From: an uncultured Bacteroidales bacterium
GTDB lineage: Bacteria; Bacteroidota; Bacteroidia; Bacteroidales; Paludibacteraceae
DNA: 64,000 nucleotides
Assembly (NCBI GenBank): GCA_946616535.1
Contig: CAMOJA010000001.1
Coordinates: forward strand, 62,001 to 126,000
Direction: 5' to 3'
The notes beneath the pieces were generated by a model. It was not told the DNA's origin. It did not search any database and worked only from the letters and a program-made list of their open reading frames with translations. Positions 44,102-53,246 of the stretch are shown in pieces. The stretch's first letter is position 1; the number at the start of each line of letters is the position of its first letter. Position numbers and translations under genes: made by a program.

Positions 44102-47100
44102 TTATTCGATTACACTGATTCGGCAGACACGTGTCTCGCTGCCTATTTGAACTTGTACCACATAGATACCGGCCGGTACCGCCATGGTGATACTATTTGT
44201 TCCTTCGGAGAGCGCTTGTGTGAGCGCGATGTCTCCGAACATATTGACGATGGTTAACGAAGCGGCCTCCGATACTTTGACGGTAAGTGTTCCGCCTACC
44301 TGAACAGGAGACGGATAGACGTATACCACTTTCTGGTCCTCTACAGCCGTTGGGCGGAAGGGACAGGTGGCCACTTTCTCGCCGTTGCTCACACGCGTCA
44401 TTTCCAAATGATAACTGGCCGATGGATCCAGACCTTCTTCTACATAGAGATAGGAGAGGTTGGCGCACGGAATAGCTTCGTTGTTCTTATACCATTGGAA
44501 ATCGGTGAAGATATGGGTTGCCGAATCGGTGTCCAACGCTTCTGCATTCTTGAGCGAGAGCACATCTCCCCAACGCTGATACACCCAACCGGGCATACAG
44601 ACGCTGACAGCGGCTTCGCGAACGACAGAGCAACCGAAGTCATTAAAGAACTCCAATTCAAAGAAACCTCCGTTCAATCCGGTGATGGAGTCCGAGGTCT
44701 GAGGCTCTCCGCCGTTCACGGTATAGTAATCAAATCCTTCTCCGTCGATGAAGATAGCTCCCGAATTCGGCTCGTCGCTCATCTCACGAACCGTCACAAT
44801 CGGTAAAATCGAATCGAGAACGGTTACATTCATCCAGAGTGTGGAGTCGCAACCATATTGATTGGTATAGAAACGGTAGAACTTACCGGATTCATGTGAT
44901 TTATAGGTCTGGCCATCCATAGTGAGCGGAACTTCTGCGCAGATCGTTGTATCTCCGACATACTCGTTGGTAACGGGACTGACACTAAGTTTCATCTGAA
45001 CTGTTGAGTCGCAACCGGTAGCTGTTTTCCAAGTGTTTTCATATTCACCGGCTGCAGCTAAATATTGTGGTCCGAAAACAATGTATGTTCCGTCGCAAAT
45101 AGTAGAATCAACTTGCAGGAATTTATCCCCAATCTCAGGAAGAGTAATGGTAATTACTGTATCATCTATGCATTTCCCCTCTGCAATTGACGAATATAAC
45201 GTGACATTGTATGTTCCTCCTTTTTGAGGGAACGTTACCACCGGATTCCTCTCTGCTCCTACTTGACCATTTCCAAAATCCCATTCATACTCATCGCAGG
45301 GTTCGTCATAATGGTATTCAATCACATTATTGTACTTTGTCATAATGTGACTCTTATTAGTAAACTTAACGCGGTTCTGACAATTAGACGGCGCATATTG
45401 CCATTCGAAATCGGCAATTGGGAAACGAGGACGTGCGGAGGAATAGAGGTCAAAACCACAACTCTGCTCCTCGAGATAAGTAAGGTGACAGCGATAAGTA
45501 GTAGTGTCTGTTGCATCCACTAACAAGGTTTGACCATCAGGAGATAATTTTTCTGCTGGTACCGGGTTGTCGTACTTGTCAAACCACTCATAATCAAATC
45601 CGTCCGGAGCAGCAATCGACATTTGTGCATCGTCACCACAACTTGTTCCTACAATGCGAGCAGCCACACAGTCAAGCGAGAAATAGGCATAACCATAGTG
45701 TCCTCCCCAATTGCAATCATATGTGGTTAGGCGAATACGAATTGTTTCGCCAATTCTATCAGAGAGGTTTAGGCCTATTGTTGTCCACTCTTTCCATGTT
45801 ACGCCTCGGCTTGTAACATGCCATCCGTTATCTAAACGCGTCATGTCTGCGATGAAATCAACATCTCCGCAAGTTGGGCTTATTAAATCTCCCCAAGCAT
45901 CGATAATTTCTAATCGGAAACGGGGCTGACTTTCCGTATCGTGCTCCGGATCCTCCATGACAATAGCATAGTGCATCAATAGTATGGCGGATGATTCATC
46001 TACTGTGTATGAAAAAATCATACTTTCCGCTTCAGAACCGACGTCCCAGTTCCCTAATCGAATAGATGCCAGTTCATTTGGGGCTATCGTGGGTAATTTA
46101 TTATCTGTACGAGGATCGTAAACATCCGGATTGACGTTAATGGTGTGGCGTGAGTATTTGCTGTCAGGGCCATAATCCACAATGCCCTCATTCTGATCCG
46201 GAGTAGTATACGTCCCATACATTACTTCGATCGCCGGATTGTTTTCTAAATGTACATAATCGATACAATGCCGATCAGGATAATAAACAAGTACAGAATT
46301 GAGATAGGTATATGCACTCGTATCTACATTATTGCAAATTCCGCATACTCGTATGTCATAAGAGCCTTCGTCCAATCCTTCTAATATATGCTTCTCGTCA
46401 TAGATACCGGATGTTACATTCCATTTATTGCGTCCATGGCGGCGATATTCGACTGCATATTGTTCGCTGGTTCCTTCCCAAGTGACTAGCATGCTATCTC
46501 CGATAATCTCAGACTGAACGTTTGTGGGCTTCTTGCAATTGGCCAATGTAATTTGAATATTATCAATACATGCGCCGATAGGCATTGGTAAGTCCGTTTC
46601 TGTATTTCGATTAACCCAGATGAAATACATGCGGAGCACTCGTGTCCCGTTACTTGACACGCGAAAATCAGCATGTTGCCAACGACTTGCGCTATACAGG
46701 TTCGTTAATGAACAACCGGTTAGAACCGTAGAAGGAATTTCTGCGCGGGACGAACCAACGGTAAGCGAATTTATCGTTTCTTTATCATATATGCCGGCAT
46801 ACAGAGATGCACCTTGTGCACCAACGCAACACCAATCGAAAGAACATTCATATACTCCTTTGGGAAGCAAAATGTCCCGATAGGCATATTGAGTAAGAGG
46901 GCCGACCCCAAACTGATTGTCTTCGCCATTGTTTGATATATAAAGTGATCTTTCTCCATCGCTCCGTGCTGCTTTCCCCACTATCCATTTCTCTGAAAGC
47001 GTATCAGCTCCCAAGCCGGGATTCAGCACCCACTTCGACAACTCAACAGCCTCATCCTCTTCAAAACTGAAATTGTACGGCACTGATATACTCGCGTCAG

Positions 47101-47200
47101 CATTCTGCGCGTACGCGTACGAACAAAAAAGGAAAGCGCTCAACACAGCAAGAGCAAAAACTCTCGCACCTCTCATATATGAAATAATATGTTTAAACAT
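44102..47200 (-). CDS. Secreted T9SS cargo protein with jelly-roll and PKD domains
   Basis: A 1032-residue protein. Signal peptide residues 1-31 (ending SYAYA). The first module (about 40-230) has FSFEEDEAVELSKWVLNPG and CIDNIQITLANC; a Fn3-like module, a second jelly roll, a PKD domain (YEWDFGNGQ), two cysteine modules with the GCDST signature and Ig-like segments follow. The C-terminal 75 residues are a clear type A sorting domain (VYPSPVQVGG, AGIYVVQVQIG, RISVIE). It is first in the 18-kb operon, with a promoter at 47234-47265. Adhesion or matrix binding is inferred from the modules only. Confidence 0.85.
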   Translation of the reverse strand: MFKHIISYMRGARVFALAVLSAFLFCSYAYAQNADASISVPYNFSFEEDEAVELSKWVLNPGLGADTLSEKWIVGKAARSDGERSLYISNNGEDNQFGVGPLTQYAYRDILLPKGVYECSFDWCCVGAQGASLYAGIYDKETINSLTVGSSRAEIPSTVLTGCSLTNLYSASRWQHADFRVSSNGTRVLRMYFIWVNRNTETDLPMPIGACIDNIQITLANCKKPTNVQSEIIGDSMLVTWEGTSEQYAVEYRRHGRNKWNVTSGIYDEKHILEGLDEGSYDIRVCGICNNVDTSAYTYLNSVLVYYPDRHCIDYVHLENNPAIEVMYGTYTTPDQNEGIVDYGPDSKYSRHTINVNPDVYDPRTDNKLPTIAPNELASIRLGNWDVGSEAESMIFSYTVDESSAILLMHYAIVMEDPEHDTESQPRFRLEIIDAWGDLISPTCGDVDFIADMTRLDNGWHVTSRGVTWKEWTTIGLNLSDRIGETIRIRLTTYDCNWGGHYGYAYFSLDCVAARIVGTSCGDDAQMSIAAPDGFDYEWFDKYDNPVPAEKLSPDGQTLLVDATDTTTYRCHLTYLEEQSCGFDLYSSARPRFPIADFEWQYAPSNCQNRVKFTNKSHIMTKYNNVIEYHYDEPCDEYEWDFGNGQVGAERNPVVTFPQKGGTYNVTLYSSIAEGKCIDDTVITITLPEIGDKFLQVDSTICDGTYIVFGPQYLAAAGEYENTWKTATGCDSTVQMKLSVSPVTNEYVGDTTICAEVPLTMDGQTYKSHESGKFYRFYTNQYGCDSTLWMNVTVLDSILPIVTVREMSDEPNSGAIFIDGEGFDYYTVNGGEPQTSDSITGLNGGFFELEFFNDFGCSVVREAAVSVCMPGWVYQRWGDVLSLKNAEALDTDSATHIFTDFQWYKNNEAIPCANLSYLYVEEGLDPSASYHLEMTRVSNGEKVATCPFRPTAVEDQKVVYVYPSPVQVGGTLTVKVSEAASLTIVNMFGDIALTQALSEGTNSITMAVPAGIYVVQVQIGSETRVCRISVIE

Positions 47201-47233
47201 AGCAACTTGTTGTAATTGGACTTAAAAATCGTG

Positions 47234-47265
47234 CAAAAATACACAAAATATTCCAATTATACAAC
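47234..47265 (-). promoter_or_regulatory. Probable promoter of the 18-kb surface-protein operon
   Basis: On the minus strand GTTG, 20 bases, TATTTTTG. The -33 box departs from TTTG by one base. Confidence 0.55.
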
Positions 47266-47296
47266 TTTCTGCTGCTTTTTTTGTAATTTTATTGCA

Positions 47297-47320
47297 TTTT
47301 GTAAAATAAACTTTACAAAA
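47297..47320. promoter_or_regulatory. Inverted repeat, possible operator
   Basis: Perfect arms TTTTGTAAA and TTTACAAAA with a 6-bp centre. TTTGTAATTTT upstream (near 47280) and AAAAATTACAAA downstream extend the dyad. It lies 30 bp upstream of the minus-strand promoter. Confidence 0.55.
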
Positions 47321-47348
47321 ATTACAAAATCTCCCTTAAAATATTCTA

Positions 47349-47387
47349 AATGTCGTATTTTGCGCACTCATAATGTCGCATTTTGTG
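47349..47387. promoter_or_regulatory. Two direct repeats 23 bp apart, possible regulator sites
   Basis: AATGTCGYATTTTGYG at 47349-47364 and again at 47372-47387, two mismatches between copies; 23 bp is close to two helical turns. Confidence 0.5.
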
Positions 47388-47535
47388 TTCACTATTTCAC
47401 ATCTCCAAATCCCGAATCAGACTCATTCCTTATAATAATTACATACCTGAATCGTATGTAAATGACCTATTTATACTTTTACTGCAATGACTATATATAC
47501 AAAGTATATATCCCATTTGATGATAAGAAGTTGCT

Positions 47536-47567
47536 CTTGCGTATGTCAAAAAAAAGATGTACCTTTG
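47536..47567 (+). promoter_or_regulatory. Promoter of the 1040-aa protein/barrel operon
   Basis: CTTG (one base off TTTG), 20 bases with a run of eight A, then TACCTTTG. The -7 box forms the left arm of the palindrome ACCTTTGCAGCCGCAAAGGT (47561-47580). Confidence 0.75.
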
Positions 47568-47592
47568 CAGCCGCAAAGGTGATGATTAAGTC

Positions 47593-50500
47593 ATGAAACG
47601 TTTCTGGAGCATATTTCTCTGTTTGTCGCTTGTGCTGCCGATGGTTGCGCAAGAGGAAGAACTCTGCATCGACGGAATACTCCTCTTCCGTGAGGATTTC
47701 GGCGGTAACGACCCGTCCGATCCGGACATCAGCATGGCCAGTGTTCAAGGCATGGACCCGAGTTATCACAACTCCGGTAATAGTTTGGGTAGCGGCAATT
47801 ATACGCTGCGCAAAGAGGGCTGGCACAACGGTATTCAATGGCATTGGCAGGATGACCATACTTATTTCGGAGACAAGACACGAGGCTATCTTTTGGAGGT
47901 GGATGGAGTAGGCGGCGCCAAACCATTTTATAGCAAGACGATAGAAGGTCTTTGCGCTGGAAGCAAACTGACCTTCAGCGCGTATGTGGTCAATGTGCAC
48001 TATGCCGGACAGATAAATTGGTTAATCAATAATAGAGGCTATGTCTATCCTCGGATGAAATTCGTGCTCAAAGATCCAACGACAGGCAGCGTATTAGCAG
48101 AGAAACCTACCGGAGACATCCTTCCGGATCCGCGTTATACGACGGAAGAAGAATGGAGGTACGCCCGCGAGAATAGCCTGTCTGCGGAGTGGCAGTTGAT
48201 CGGTATGAACTTTATTGTGCCGGATGGTGTGGAGTCCATTCAGATGTTCATTTATAATGATGTCACAAGTAACGGAGCCGGTAATGACTTTGCTTTGGAT
48301 GATATTGAGATACACCTCTGTCTGCCGCCTGTGACTGTTTCCGGTGAATCGGAAGTATGTCTTGAGTCTGCTGCTTCTCTTACTGCCAACTTCACCAACG
48401 ACGGCACGCTTGCTGAACCACTTGAATATAAATGGTGGCACTCGGAAGATAGTCTTGTATGGACGGAACTTCCCGGTTTCATCGGACCAAATCCGACTAT
48501 CGATGCTGTCCATAAGGCCGATTCCGGTTGGTACAAAGTGGCCGTCTCCGGCGATGGAAATATCGAGCGCGTCAACTGCCGAGCCGTGAGCGATCCGTTC
48601 CGTTTGCGGGTCAACGAATGTGAGCCGCCGGAGCCGGAGTTGTGTATCGACGGAATACTCCTCTTCCGGGAGGATTTCGGCGGTAATGACCCGGATGATC
48701 CGGAAGTGATTTCTGACGCCAACGCTGCGCGGGCGGCTGTACTTGGCATGTCCTCCAATTATATTCCCTGTTTGAGCCGGACAAGCGGGATGAGTAGCGG
48801 AAAGTTTTTGGTAACCAAACAAGGATACCAAAATGGGATTCAGTGGCATATCATGGATGACCACACTTATCCGAACGACAAGACAAAAGGCTATCTCTTA
48901 CAGATAGACGGACGAGGGGACAATGCGCCTTTCTATACCACCACGATAGAAGGTCTCTGCCCCGGTTCGCGTCTCACATTCTCCGCTTATGTAGCGAATG
49001 TCATGACTTGGGGACATTATATGAACCCTAACAGGGATGATATCTATCCGCGGATGAAGTTTGTGCTGACCGATCCCTCTTCGGGGACCGAACTGGCTAC
49101 CTATGACACAGGTGATATACCATTTGACTCCGCTTTTATCGAAGATAATTCGTCTTGGCAGTATTCTGCACTCTGGCAGCTCATCGGTATGAACTTCACC
49201 GTGCCGGAAAACATCTCTCGTGTGAAACTCACCATTTATAATAATGTACCCATAAACGGAAGCGGTAATGACTTTGTATTGGACGACATCGAGATTCACC
49301 TGTGCGCACCGCCTGTGACGATAGAAGGCGAGGAGGAAGTGTGCGCAAACAAACCAACAACCCTCACAGCCAACTTTACCAACGACGGTATGTTTGCGGA
49401 ACCTTTAGCTTATAAATGGTGGCATTCTACGGATAGCATCACATGGACAGAAATATCCGGTTTCAACGGAGAAAATCTGCTCATCGATGCCGTTCAAAAA
49501 TCCGACTCGGGTTGGTATAAAGTAGCCGTCTCCGGCGATGGAAATATCGAGAGCGTCAACTGCCGAGCAATGAGTGAACCCTTCCGACTGAGAGTGAACG
49601 AATGTGAGCCGCCGGAACCGCCTTGCCCGGAGTTGATCACTATTACTGCTGACACCATGGTTTGCGACACGCTGATGCCGTATCGCTGGCGGGATACGCT
49701 GTTTACAGAACCTGCTACCTATGAGATTCTGTATAAGAACCAACGGGGCTGTGACAGTCTGCTCTGTATATTGACTCTCGCCACCCAAGTGTGCTGTCCG
49801 GAGATGGTAACTGTTACGGTGGATACGGTGGTTTGCGACACATTGATGCCGTACCGCTGGCGGGATACGCTGTTTACAGAACCTGCTACCTATGAGATTC
49901 TGTATAAGGATCAACGGGGTTGTGACAGTCTGCTCTGTGTCTTGACTCTTAATACCCAGATCTGCTGTCCGAAGATGGTAACTATTACGGTGGATACGGT
50001 GGTTTGTGACACGTTGATGCCTTATCGCTGGAGAGATACGCTGTTTACAGAACCTGCCTCCTATGAGATTCTGTACAAGGATCAACTCGGTTGCGACAGT
50101 CTGCTCCGTGTCTTGACTCTTAATACCCAGATCTGCTGCCCCGAGATGGTGACCATTACCGCCGACACGACAGTCTGCGATACATTGTTACCCTTTACCT
50201 GGACGCTAAGAAATCAGACTTTTGTCTTTGAACACGCCGAGATTCAAGTGCTGGATATACCTCATCCAAAATGGACCGATTGTACGGATACCAGTTATAT
50301 TCTCCATCTTGATACATTCCATTGTGAAAAGTTATGGCCGCTTATTGTCAATAAGTACAACTGGGTCTTGCTGTTGGATAATGTGTCATTAGCCCGTTTG
50401 CTTCCGGGACGTACTGCGTGTGCTTACCAATGGTACAAAAACGATGCACCGATACCGGGTGCCACCGACGATGACTACTCTGAGCAGAATGAGTTGTGCG

Positions 50501-50715
50501 GACGATTCCAGTTGCGGATAGTCTTAGATAACGAACAAACGATATGGTCAAATATTCTGGAAATCGGCGAAGCGCAGGAAGAGTTACCTGTGCGGGTTAC
50601 TATCTTCAATAGCTGGGGTATGCTTGTTCGAGAGAACCAAGTATCCCACGGGGTGTACCTCTATCGCTATGAACAGGGGGAGAAAAAATGGACAGAGAAG
50701 AAACTGATACCATGA
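47593..50715 (+). CDS. Secreted repeat protein, probable T9SS cargo (1040 aa)
   Basis: Signal peptide MKRFWSIFLCLSLVLPMVAQ. Residues about 23-348 and 349-677 are a tandem duplication: each copy opens with ELCIDGILLFREDFGGNDP, contains a jelly-roll module closing with LDDIEIHLC, and an Ig-like module with YKWWHS and SGWYKVAVSGDGN. Three 57-residue cysteine modules follow, each with VCDTLMPYRWRDTLF and GCDSLL, and a diverged fourth. An Ig-like YQWYKNDAPIPG segment then leads to a short C-terminal end (VTIFNSWGMLVREN, HGVYLYRYE) that resembles the last strands of a sorting domain but lacks the usual YPNP opening. It is coupled to a barrel gene by ATGA. Confidence 0.8.
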   Translation: MKRFWSIFLCLSLVLPMVAQEEELCIDGILLFREDFGGNDPSDPDISMASVQGMDPSYHNSGNSLGSGNYTLRKEGWHNGIQWHWQDDHTYFGDKTRGYLLEVDGVGGAKPFYSKTIEGLCAGSKLTFSAYVVNVHYAGQINWLINNRGYVYPRMKFVLKDPTTGSVLAEKPTGDILPDPRYTTEEEWRYARENSLSAEWQLIGMNFIVPDGVESIQMFIYNDVTSNGAGNDFALDDIEIHLCLPPVTVSGESEVCLESAASLTANFTNDGTLAEPLEYKWWHSEDSLVWTELPGFIGPNPTIDAVHKADSGWYKVAVSGDGNIERVNCRAVSDPFRLRVNECEPPEPELCIDGILLFREDFGGNDPDDPEVISDANAARAAVLGMSSNYIPCLSRTSGMSSGKFLVTKQGYQNGIQWHIMDDHTYPNDKTKGYLLQIDGRGDNAPFYTTTIEGLCPGSRLTFSAYVANVMTWGHYMNPNRDDIYPRMKFVLTDPSSGTELATYDTGDIPFDSAFIEDNSSWQYSALWQLIGMNFTVPENISRVKLTIYNNVPINGSGNDFVLDDIEIHLCAPPVTIEGEEEVCANKPTTLTANFTNDGMFAEPLAYKWWHSTDSITWTEISGFNGENLLIDAVQKSDSGWYKVAVSGDGNIESVNCRAMSEPFRLRVNECEPPEPPCPELITITADTMVCDTLMPYRWRDTLFTEPATYEILYKNQRGCDSLLCILTLATQVCCPEMVTVTVDTVVCDTLMPYRWRDTLFTEPATYEILYKDQRGCDSLLCVLTLNTQICCPKMVTITVDTVVCDTLMPYRWRDTLFTEPASYEILYKDQLGCDSLLRVLTLNTQICCPEMVTITADTTVCDTLLPFTWTLRNQTFVFEHAEIQVLDIPHPKWTDCTDTSYILHLDTFHCEKLWPLIVNKYNWVLLLDNVSLARLLPGRTACAYQWYKNDAPIPGATDDDYSEQNELCGRFQLRIVLDNEQTIWSNILEIGEAQEELPVRVTIFNSWGMLVRENQVSHGVYLYRYEQGEKKWTEKKLIP
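47659..49623 (+). repeat. Tandem duplication of a 978-bp coding unit
   Basis: Unit 1 spans 47659-48636 and unit 2 48637 to about 49623. DNA is nearly identical at the unit starts and in the GATGGAAATATCGAG region near their ends, and diverged in between. Confidence 0.85.
49627..50139 (+). repeat. Three 171-bp tandem units
   Basis: Units at 49627-49797, 49798-49968 and 49969-50139, mostly above 85 percent alike by eye, followed by a diverged partial fourth from 50140. Each encodes one 57-residue cysteine module. Confidence 0.92.
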
Positions 50716-51623
50716 GACGTGTCCTCCTTTACATAGTATTGTTTTTTCCGCTCGTGCTTCATGCCGAACACGTGTTCGAGGTGGGTGTACATGGCGGAAT
50801 AGCCGGTTGGTCTTCGAAGACGGTATATGTGAACAATACGGTCGGATTTCACGGCGGAGCACAGGTCTATTATAACTATCTCTCGCCCTATGTGATAGGT
50901 TTCCGAACCGGACTTACGCTGGACTGCCATCAACCGGGATTTGCCAAAACGAATTACGAAGATCATTATGCTACCATTGACGTAGAAAACCAACGAATGG
51001 AGATTGATTATACCATCGGTCGCCTTACCGAACGCTATACAACATGGTCTGTAGGAGTCCCGCTGCAGTTGGCGCTTTCCGTTAAAAACTTCTCGTTCCT
51101 CATTGGCGCAAAGGTGGTCTTCCCGATGAATACTTGGTGGAAGCAGAACGTGGAAAATGCAGCTCTCTCGGTCTATTATCCGGATTATGACAACCGCGTC
51201 TATGAGTCGTTTCCTTTGGCGGCTTCGCGGGATTTTGCAATGTACAATAGCGGTAAACTGCAATTACCAAAGGTGCAGTGGTGGTTGGCTACGGAATTGA
51301 ATTATATGATTCCATTGAATCCTCGAGCGGATACTTACCGTTCGTATCTCGTTGTCGGGGCTTATTTTGACTATAGTTTAACCAACTATAAGCCGGAGCA
51401 TAGCAATGCCGAGTGCCTGATCATGCTAACCGACACCCGTGACGGTTTTCCGCTGCAACGAGTTCTGACGCCGGTTATGTCCGCCAACCGCTTCCTCCGG
51501 CAGTTGGTGAGTCAATGCGCGCTCTTCGATGTAGGACTTAAGATATCCTATGCCATTTCTCCTTACGATCGGGCTTCCCGTCGCCGTGCTTTTCCTTGCC
51601 GGTGTAGTCCTTTTGTCTTCTAA
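50712..51623 (+). CDS. Outer-membrane beta-barrel protein
   Basis: A 303-residue protein with a signal peptide (MRRVLLYIVLFFPLVLHA) followed by barrel strands such as HVFEVGVHGGIAGW, YVIGFRTGLTLD, FSFLIGAKVVFPM and YLVVGAYFDYSLT. It resembles the PorT/outer-membrane beta-barrel families of Bacteroidetes. An earlier in-frame start at 50688 was rejected: the ATG at 50712 overlaps the previous stop as ATGA and begins a good signal peptide. A probable partner of the 1040-aa cargo protein. After a DVGLKISYAISPY strand the C-terminus carries a short Arg/Cys-rich tail. Confidence 0.75.
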   Translation: MRRVLLYIVLFFPLVLHAEHVFEVGVHGGIAGWSSKTVYVNNTVGFHGGAQVYYNYLSPYVIGFRTGLTLDCHQPGFAKTNYEDHYATIDVENQRMEIDYTIGRLTERYTTWSVGVPLQLALSVKNFSFLIGAKVVFPMNTWWKQNVENAALSVYYPDYDNRVYESFPLAASRDFAMYNSGKLQLPKVQWWLATELNYMIPLNPRADTYRSYLVVGAYFDYSLTNYKPEHSNAECLIMLTDTRDGFPLQRVLTPVMSANRFLRQLVSQCALFDVGLKISYAISPYDRASRRRAFPCRCSPFVF

Positions 51624-51649
51624 AAATAAAAGAATTCGTTCTATTTTTG
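51622..51649 (+). terminator. Weak terminator-like hairpin
   Basis: AAAAATA pairs with TATTTTT around an inner GAA/TTC stem with a 3-nt bulge, overlapping the stop codon of the barrel gene. Being A/T-only it may be weak. Confidence 0.4.
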
Positions 51650-51667
51650 CGAAAAAATCCATTTTTA

Positions 51668-51699
51668 TTTGCATATATGCAATTTTTGTTGTAAATTTG
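51668..51699 (+). promoter_or_regulatory. Promoter of rfbC
   Basis: TTTG, 20 bases, TAAATTTG. The -33 region is the palindrome TTGCATATATGCAA (51669-51682). Confidence 0.8.
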
Positions 51700-51729
51700 C
51701 TCGCTTTTTTGTAAATCGTAAATGGTAAG

Positions 51730-52278
51730 ATGAATATTATTAAGACTCCGATTGAGGGATTGTTGGTGATTGAACCGCAGGTTTTCAGGGATTCTCGCGG
51801 GTATTTTGTGGAGACGTATAATGAGAAACGCTACCGCGAAGCGGGGATTGATGCGCAGTTCGTGCAGGACAACCAGTCTTGCTCCAGTTATGGTGTAGTG
51901 CGCGGTTTGCATTTTCAGCGTCCGCCATACAGTCAGGCGAAGTTGGTTTGCTGCACGGTAGGTCGTGTGCTGGATGTGGCGGTAGATTTGCGTAAAGGCA
52001 GCAAGACGTATGGGCAGTGGTTCAGCGTGGAATTGAGCGAAGAGAACAAACGTCAGTTCTTTATTCCGCGTGGTTTTGCGCATGGTTTTTCGGTATTGAG
52101 TGAGCAAGCTATTTTTACCTATAAATGCGATAATTTGTATCATCCGGAAGCTGATGGAGGTATTCTTTTGAACGATCCGGATTTGGCGATAGATTGGCAA
52201 ATTCCGGAGGAGAAACGGATCATCAGCGAGAAAGATAAACACCATCCGTTATTGAAAGATTTGAAAATCACGGAATAA
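51730..52278 (+). CDS. rfbC: dTDP-4-dehydrorhamnose 3,5-epimerase
   Basis: A 182-residue cupin enzyme, the third step of dTDP-L-rhamnose synthesis. FRDSRGYFVETYN, the DNQSCSSYGVVRGLHFQ motif with the catalytic His, and FFIPRGFAHGFSVLSE are all present. Length is standard. Together with rfbD it supplies dTDP-rhamnose, consistent with the rhamnosyltransferase-like gene at 4253. rfbA and rfbB are not in the window. Confidence 0.96.
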   Translation: MNIIKTPIEGLLVIEPQVFRDSRGYFVETYNEKRYREAGIDAQFVQDNQSCSSYGVVRGLHFQRPPYSQAKLVCCTVGRVLDVAVDLRKGSKTYGQWFSVELSEENKRQFFIPRGFAHGFSVLSEQAIFTYKCDNLYHPEADGGILLNDPDLAIDWQIPEEKRIISEKDKHHPLLKDLKITE

Positions 52279-52343
52279 TATACTTTGTATATTATAGGTA
52301 CGTGCAGGATACGATATACCCAGGTAGTGAGTCCTACTCACCC

Positions 52344-52377
52344 AGTAATCACCCATATAAAGTAATCACCCATATAA
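52344..52377 (+). repeat. 17-bp tandem duplication before rfbD
   Basis: AGTAATCACCCATATAA occurs twice without mismatch. The 110-bp rfbC-rfbD gap also holds two short hairpins: AATATAC/GTATATT (52277-52293) and GTGAGT/ACTCAC (52327-52341). Confidence 0.9.
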
Positions 52378-52388
52378 AGAAATAAAGA

Positions 52389-53246
52389 ATGAATATATTA
52401 ATTACAGGCGCCAACGGACAATTAGGCAATGAGATGCGCGTGTTGAGTGCAAAGCACTCGAAGCATAGCTATTTCTTCACGGATGTCGTGGAGTCGGATG
52501 GCGTGTATATGCTCGATATCACGGATAAGCAGGCGGTAAGTGCTTTTGTGGCGGAGCATGGAATAGACCTGATTGTCAATTGTGCTGCCTACACGAACGT
52601 GGATAAGGCGGAAGAGGACGAGGCGACGGCGATGAAGATTAATGCGGAGGCGCTGAGTGTGTTGGGAAATCAGGGTGTGAAAGTGATTCATGTGAGTACG
52701 GATTATGTATTCTCCGGCGATGAGCATGTGCCATGTCGAGAGACGGATCCGGTTGCGCCTCGTACGGCATATGGTCGGACAAAATATGAGGGCGAGAAAT
52801 TGCTATTGGCCGCTTGTCCCGATGCGGTAATACTTCGTACGGCTTGGTTGTACTCCGAATACGGGAATAACTTTGTGAAGACGATGATTAAATTGGGTAA
52901 GGAGAAAGAACAGTTGGGCGTGGTGTTTGATCAGATAGGCACTCCGACGTATGCGGCAGATTTGGCATGGGCGATTTTTACGGTGATAGAGGCGCCTGTA
53001 TGGCACGCGGGTATCTATCATTTCACGAACGAAGGTGTATGCAGTTGGTATGATTTCACGTTAGCGATTCATGAGTTGGCGGGGATAACAAAATGTCAAG
53101 TTCGCCCGATTTTATCGGAGGAATATGCGTATAAGACGCCGCGGCCGCACTATAGCGTACTCGATAAATCGAAGTTCAAAAAGACATTCGGGGTAACAAT
53201 TCCTCACTGGATGGACGGACTTAGACGTTGCATGGAAAGGATTTGA
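52389..53246 (+). CDS. rfbD: dTDP-4-dehydrorhamnose reductase
   Basis: A 285-residue short-chain dehydrogenase that makes dTDP-L-rhamnose with NAD(P)H. N-terminal ILITGANGQLGNEM binds the nucleotide; NCAAYTNVDKAE, VSTDYVFSG and the catalytic Tyr-Lys in TAYGRTKYEGE follow. Length is normal. Its stop codon lies inside a 7-bp array (53240-53274) that runs up to the next start codon. Confidence 0.96.
   Translation: MNILITGANGQLGNEMRVLSAKHSKHSYFFTDVVESDGVYMLDITDKQAVSAFVAEHGIDLIVNCAAYTNVDKAEEDEATAMKINAEALSVLGNQGVKVIHVSTDYVFSGDEHVPCRETDPVAPRTAYGRTKYEGEKLLLAACPDAVILRTAWLYSEYGNNFVKTMIKLGKEKEQLGVVFDQIGTPTYAADLAWAIFTVIEAPVWHAGIYHFTNEGVCSWYDFTLAIHELAGITKCQVRPILSEEYAYKTPRPHYSVLDKSKFKKTFGVTIPHWMDGLRRCMERI

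Larger units (their letters stand above)
47201..47592. other. 392-bp divergent intergenic region of two surface-protein operons
   Basis: AT-rich and non-coding. It contains a minus-strand promoter (47234-47265), a 9-bp inverted repeat with longer outer symmetry (47297-47320), a pair of 16-bp direct repeats 23 bp apart (47349-47387), about 150 bp without recognisable signals (47388-47535), and a plus-strand promoter with a palindrome over its -7 box (47536-47580). Confidence 0.8.

Noticed and set aside
47216..47461. An 81-codon plus-strand frame in the divergent spacer
   Set aside because: It begins at TTG, has low-complexity AT-rich codons, and overlaps promoters and operator-like repeats.
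48094..48864. A 256-codon minus-strand frame opposite the 1040-aa gene
   Set aside because: It mirrors the repeat structure of the real gene and lacks any start signal or domain.
49627..50139. 171-bp repeats as a CRISPR or mobile-element array
   Set aside because: They are in frame within one gene and each encodes a cysteine module of a secreted protein.
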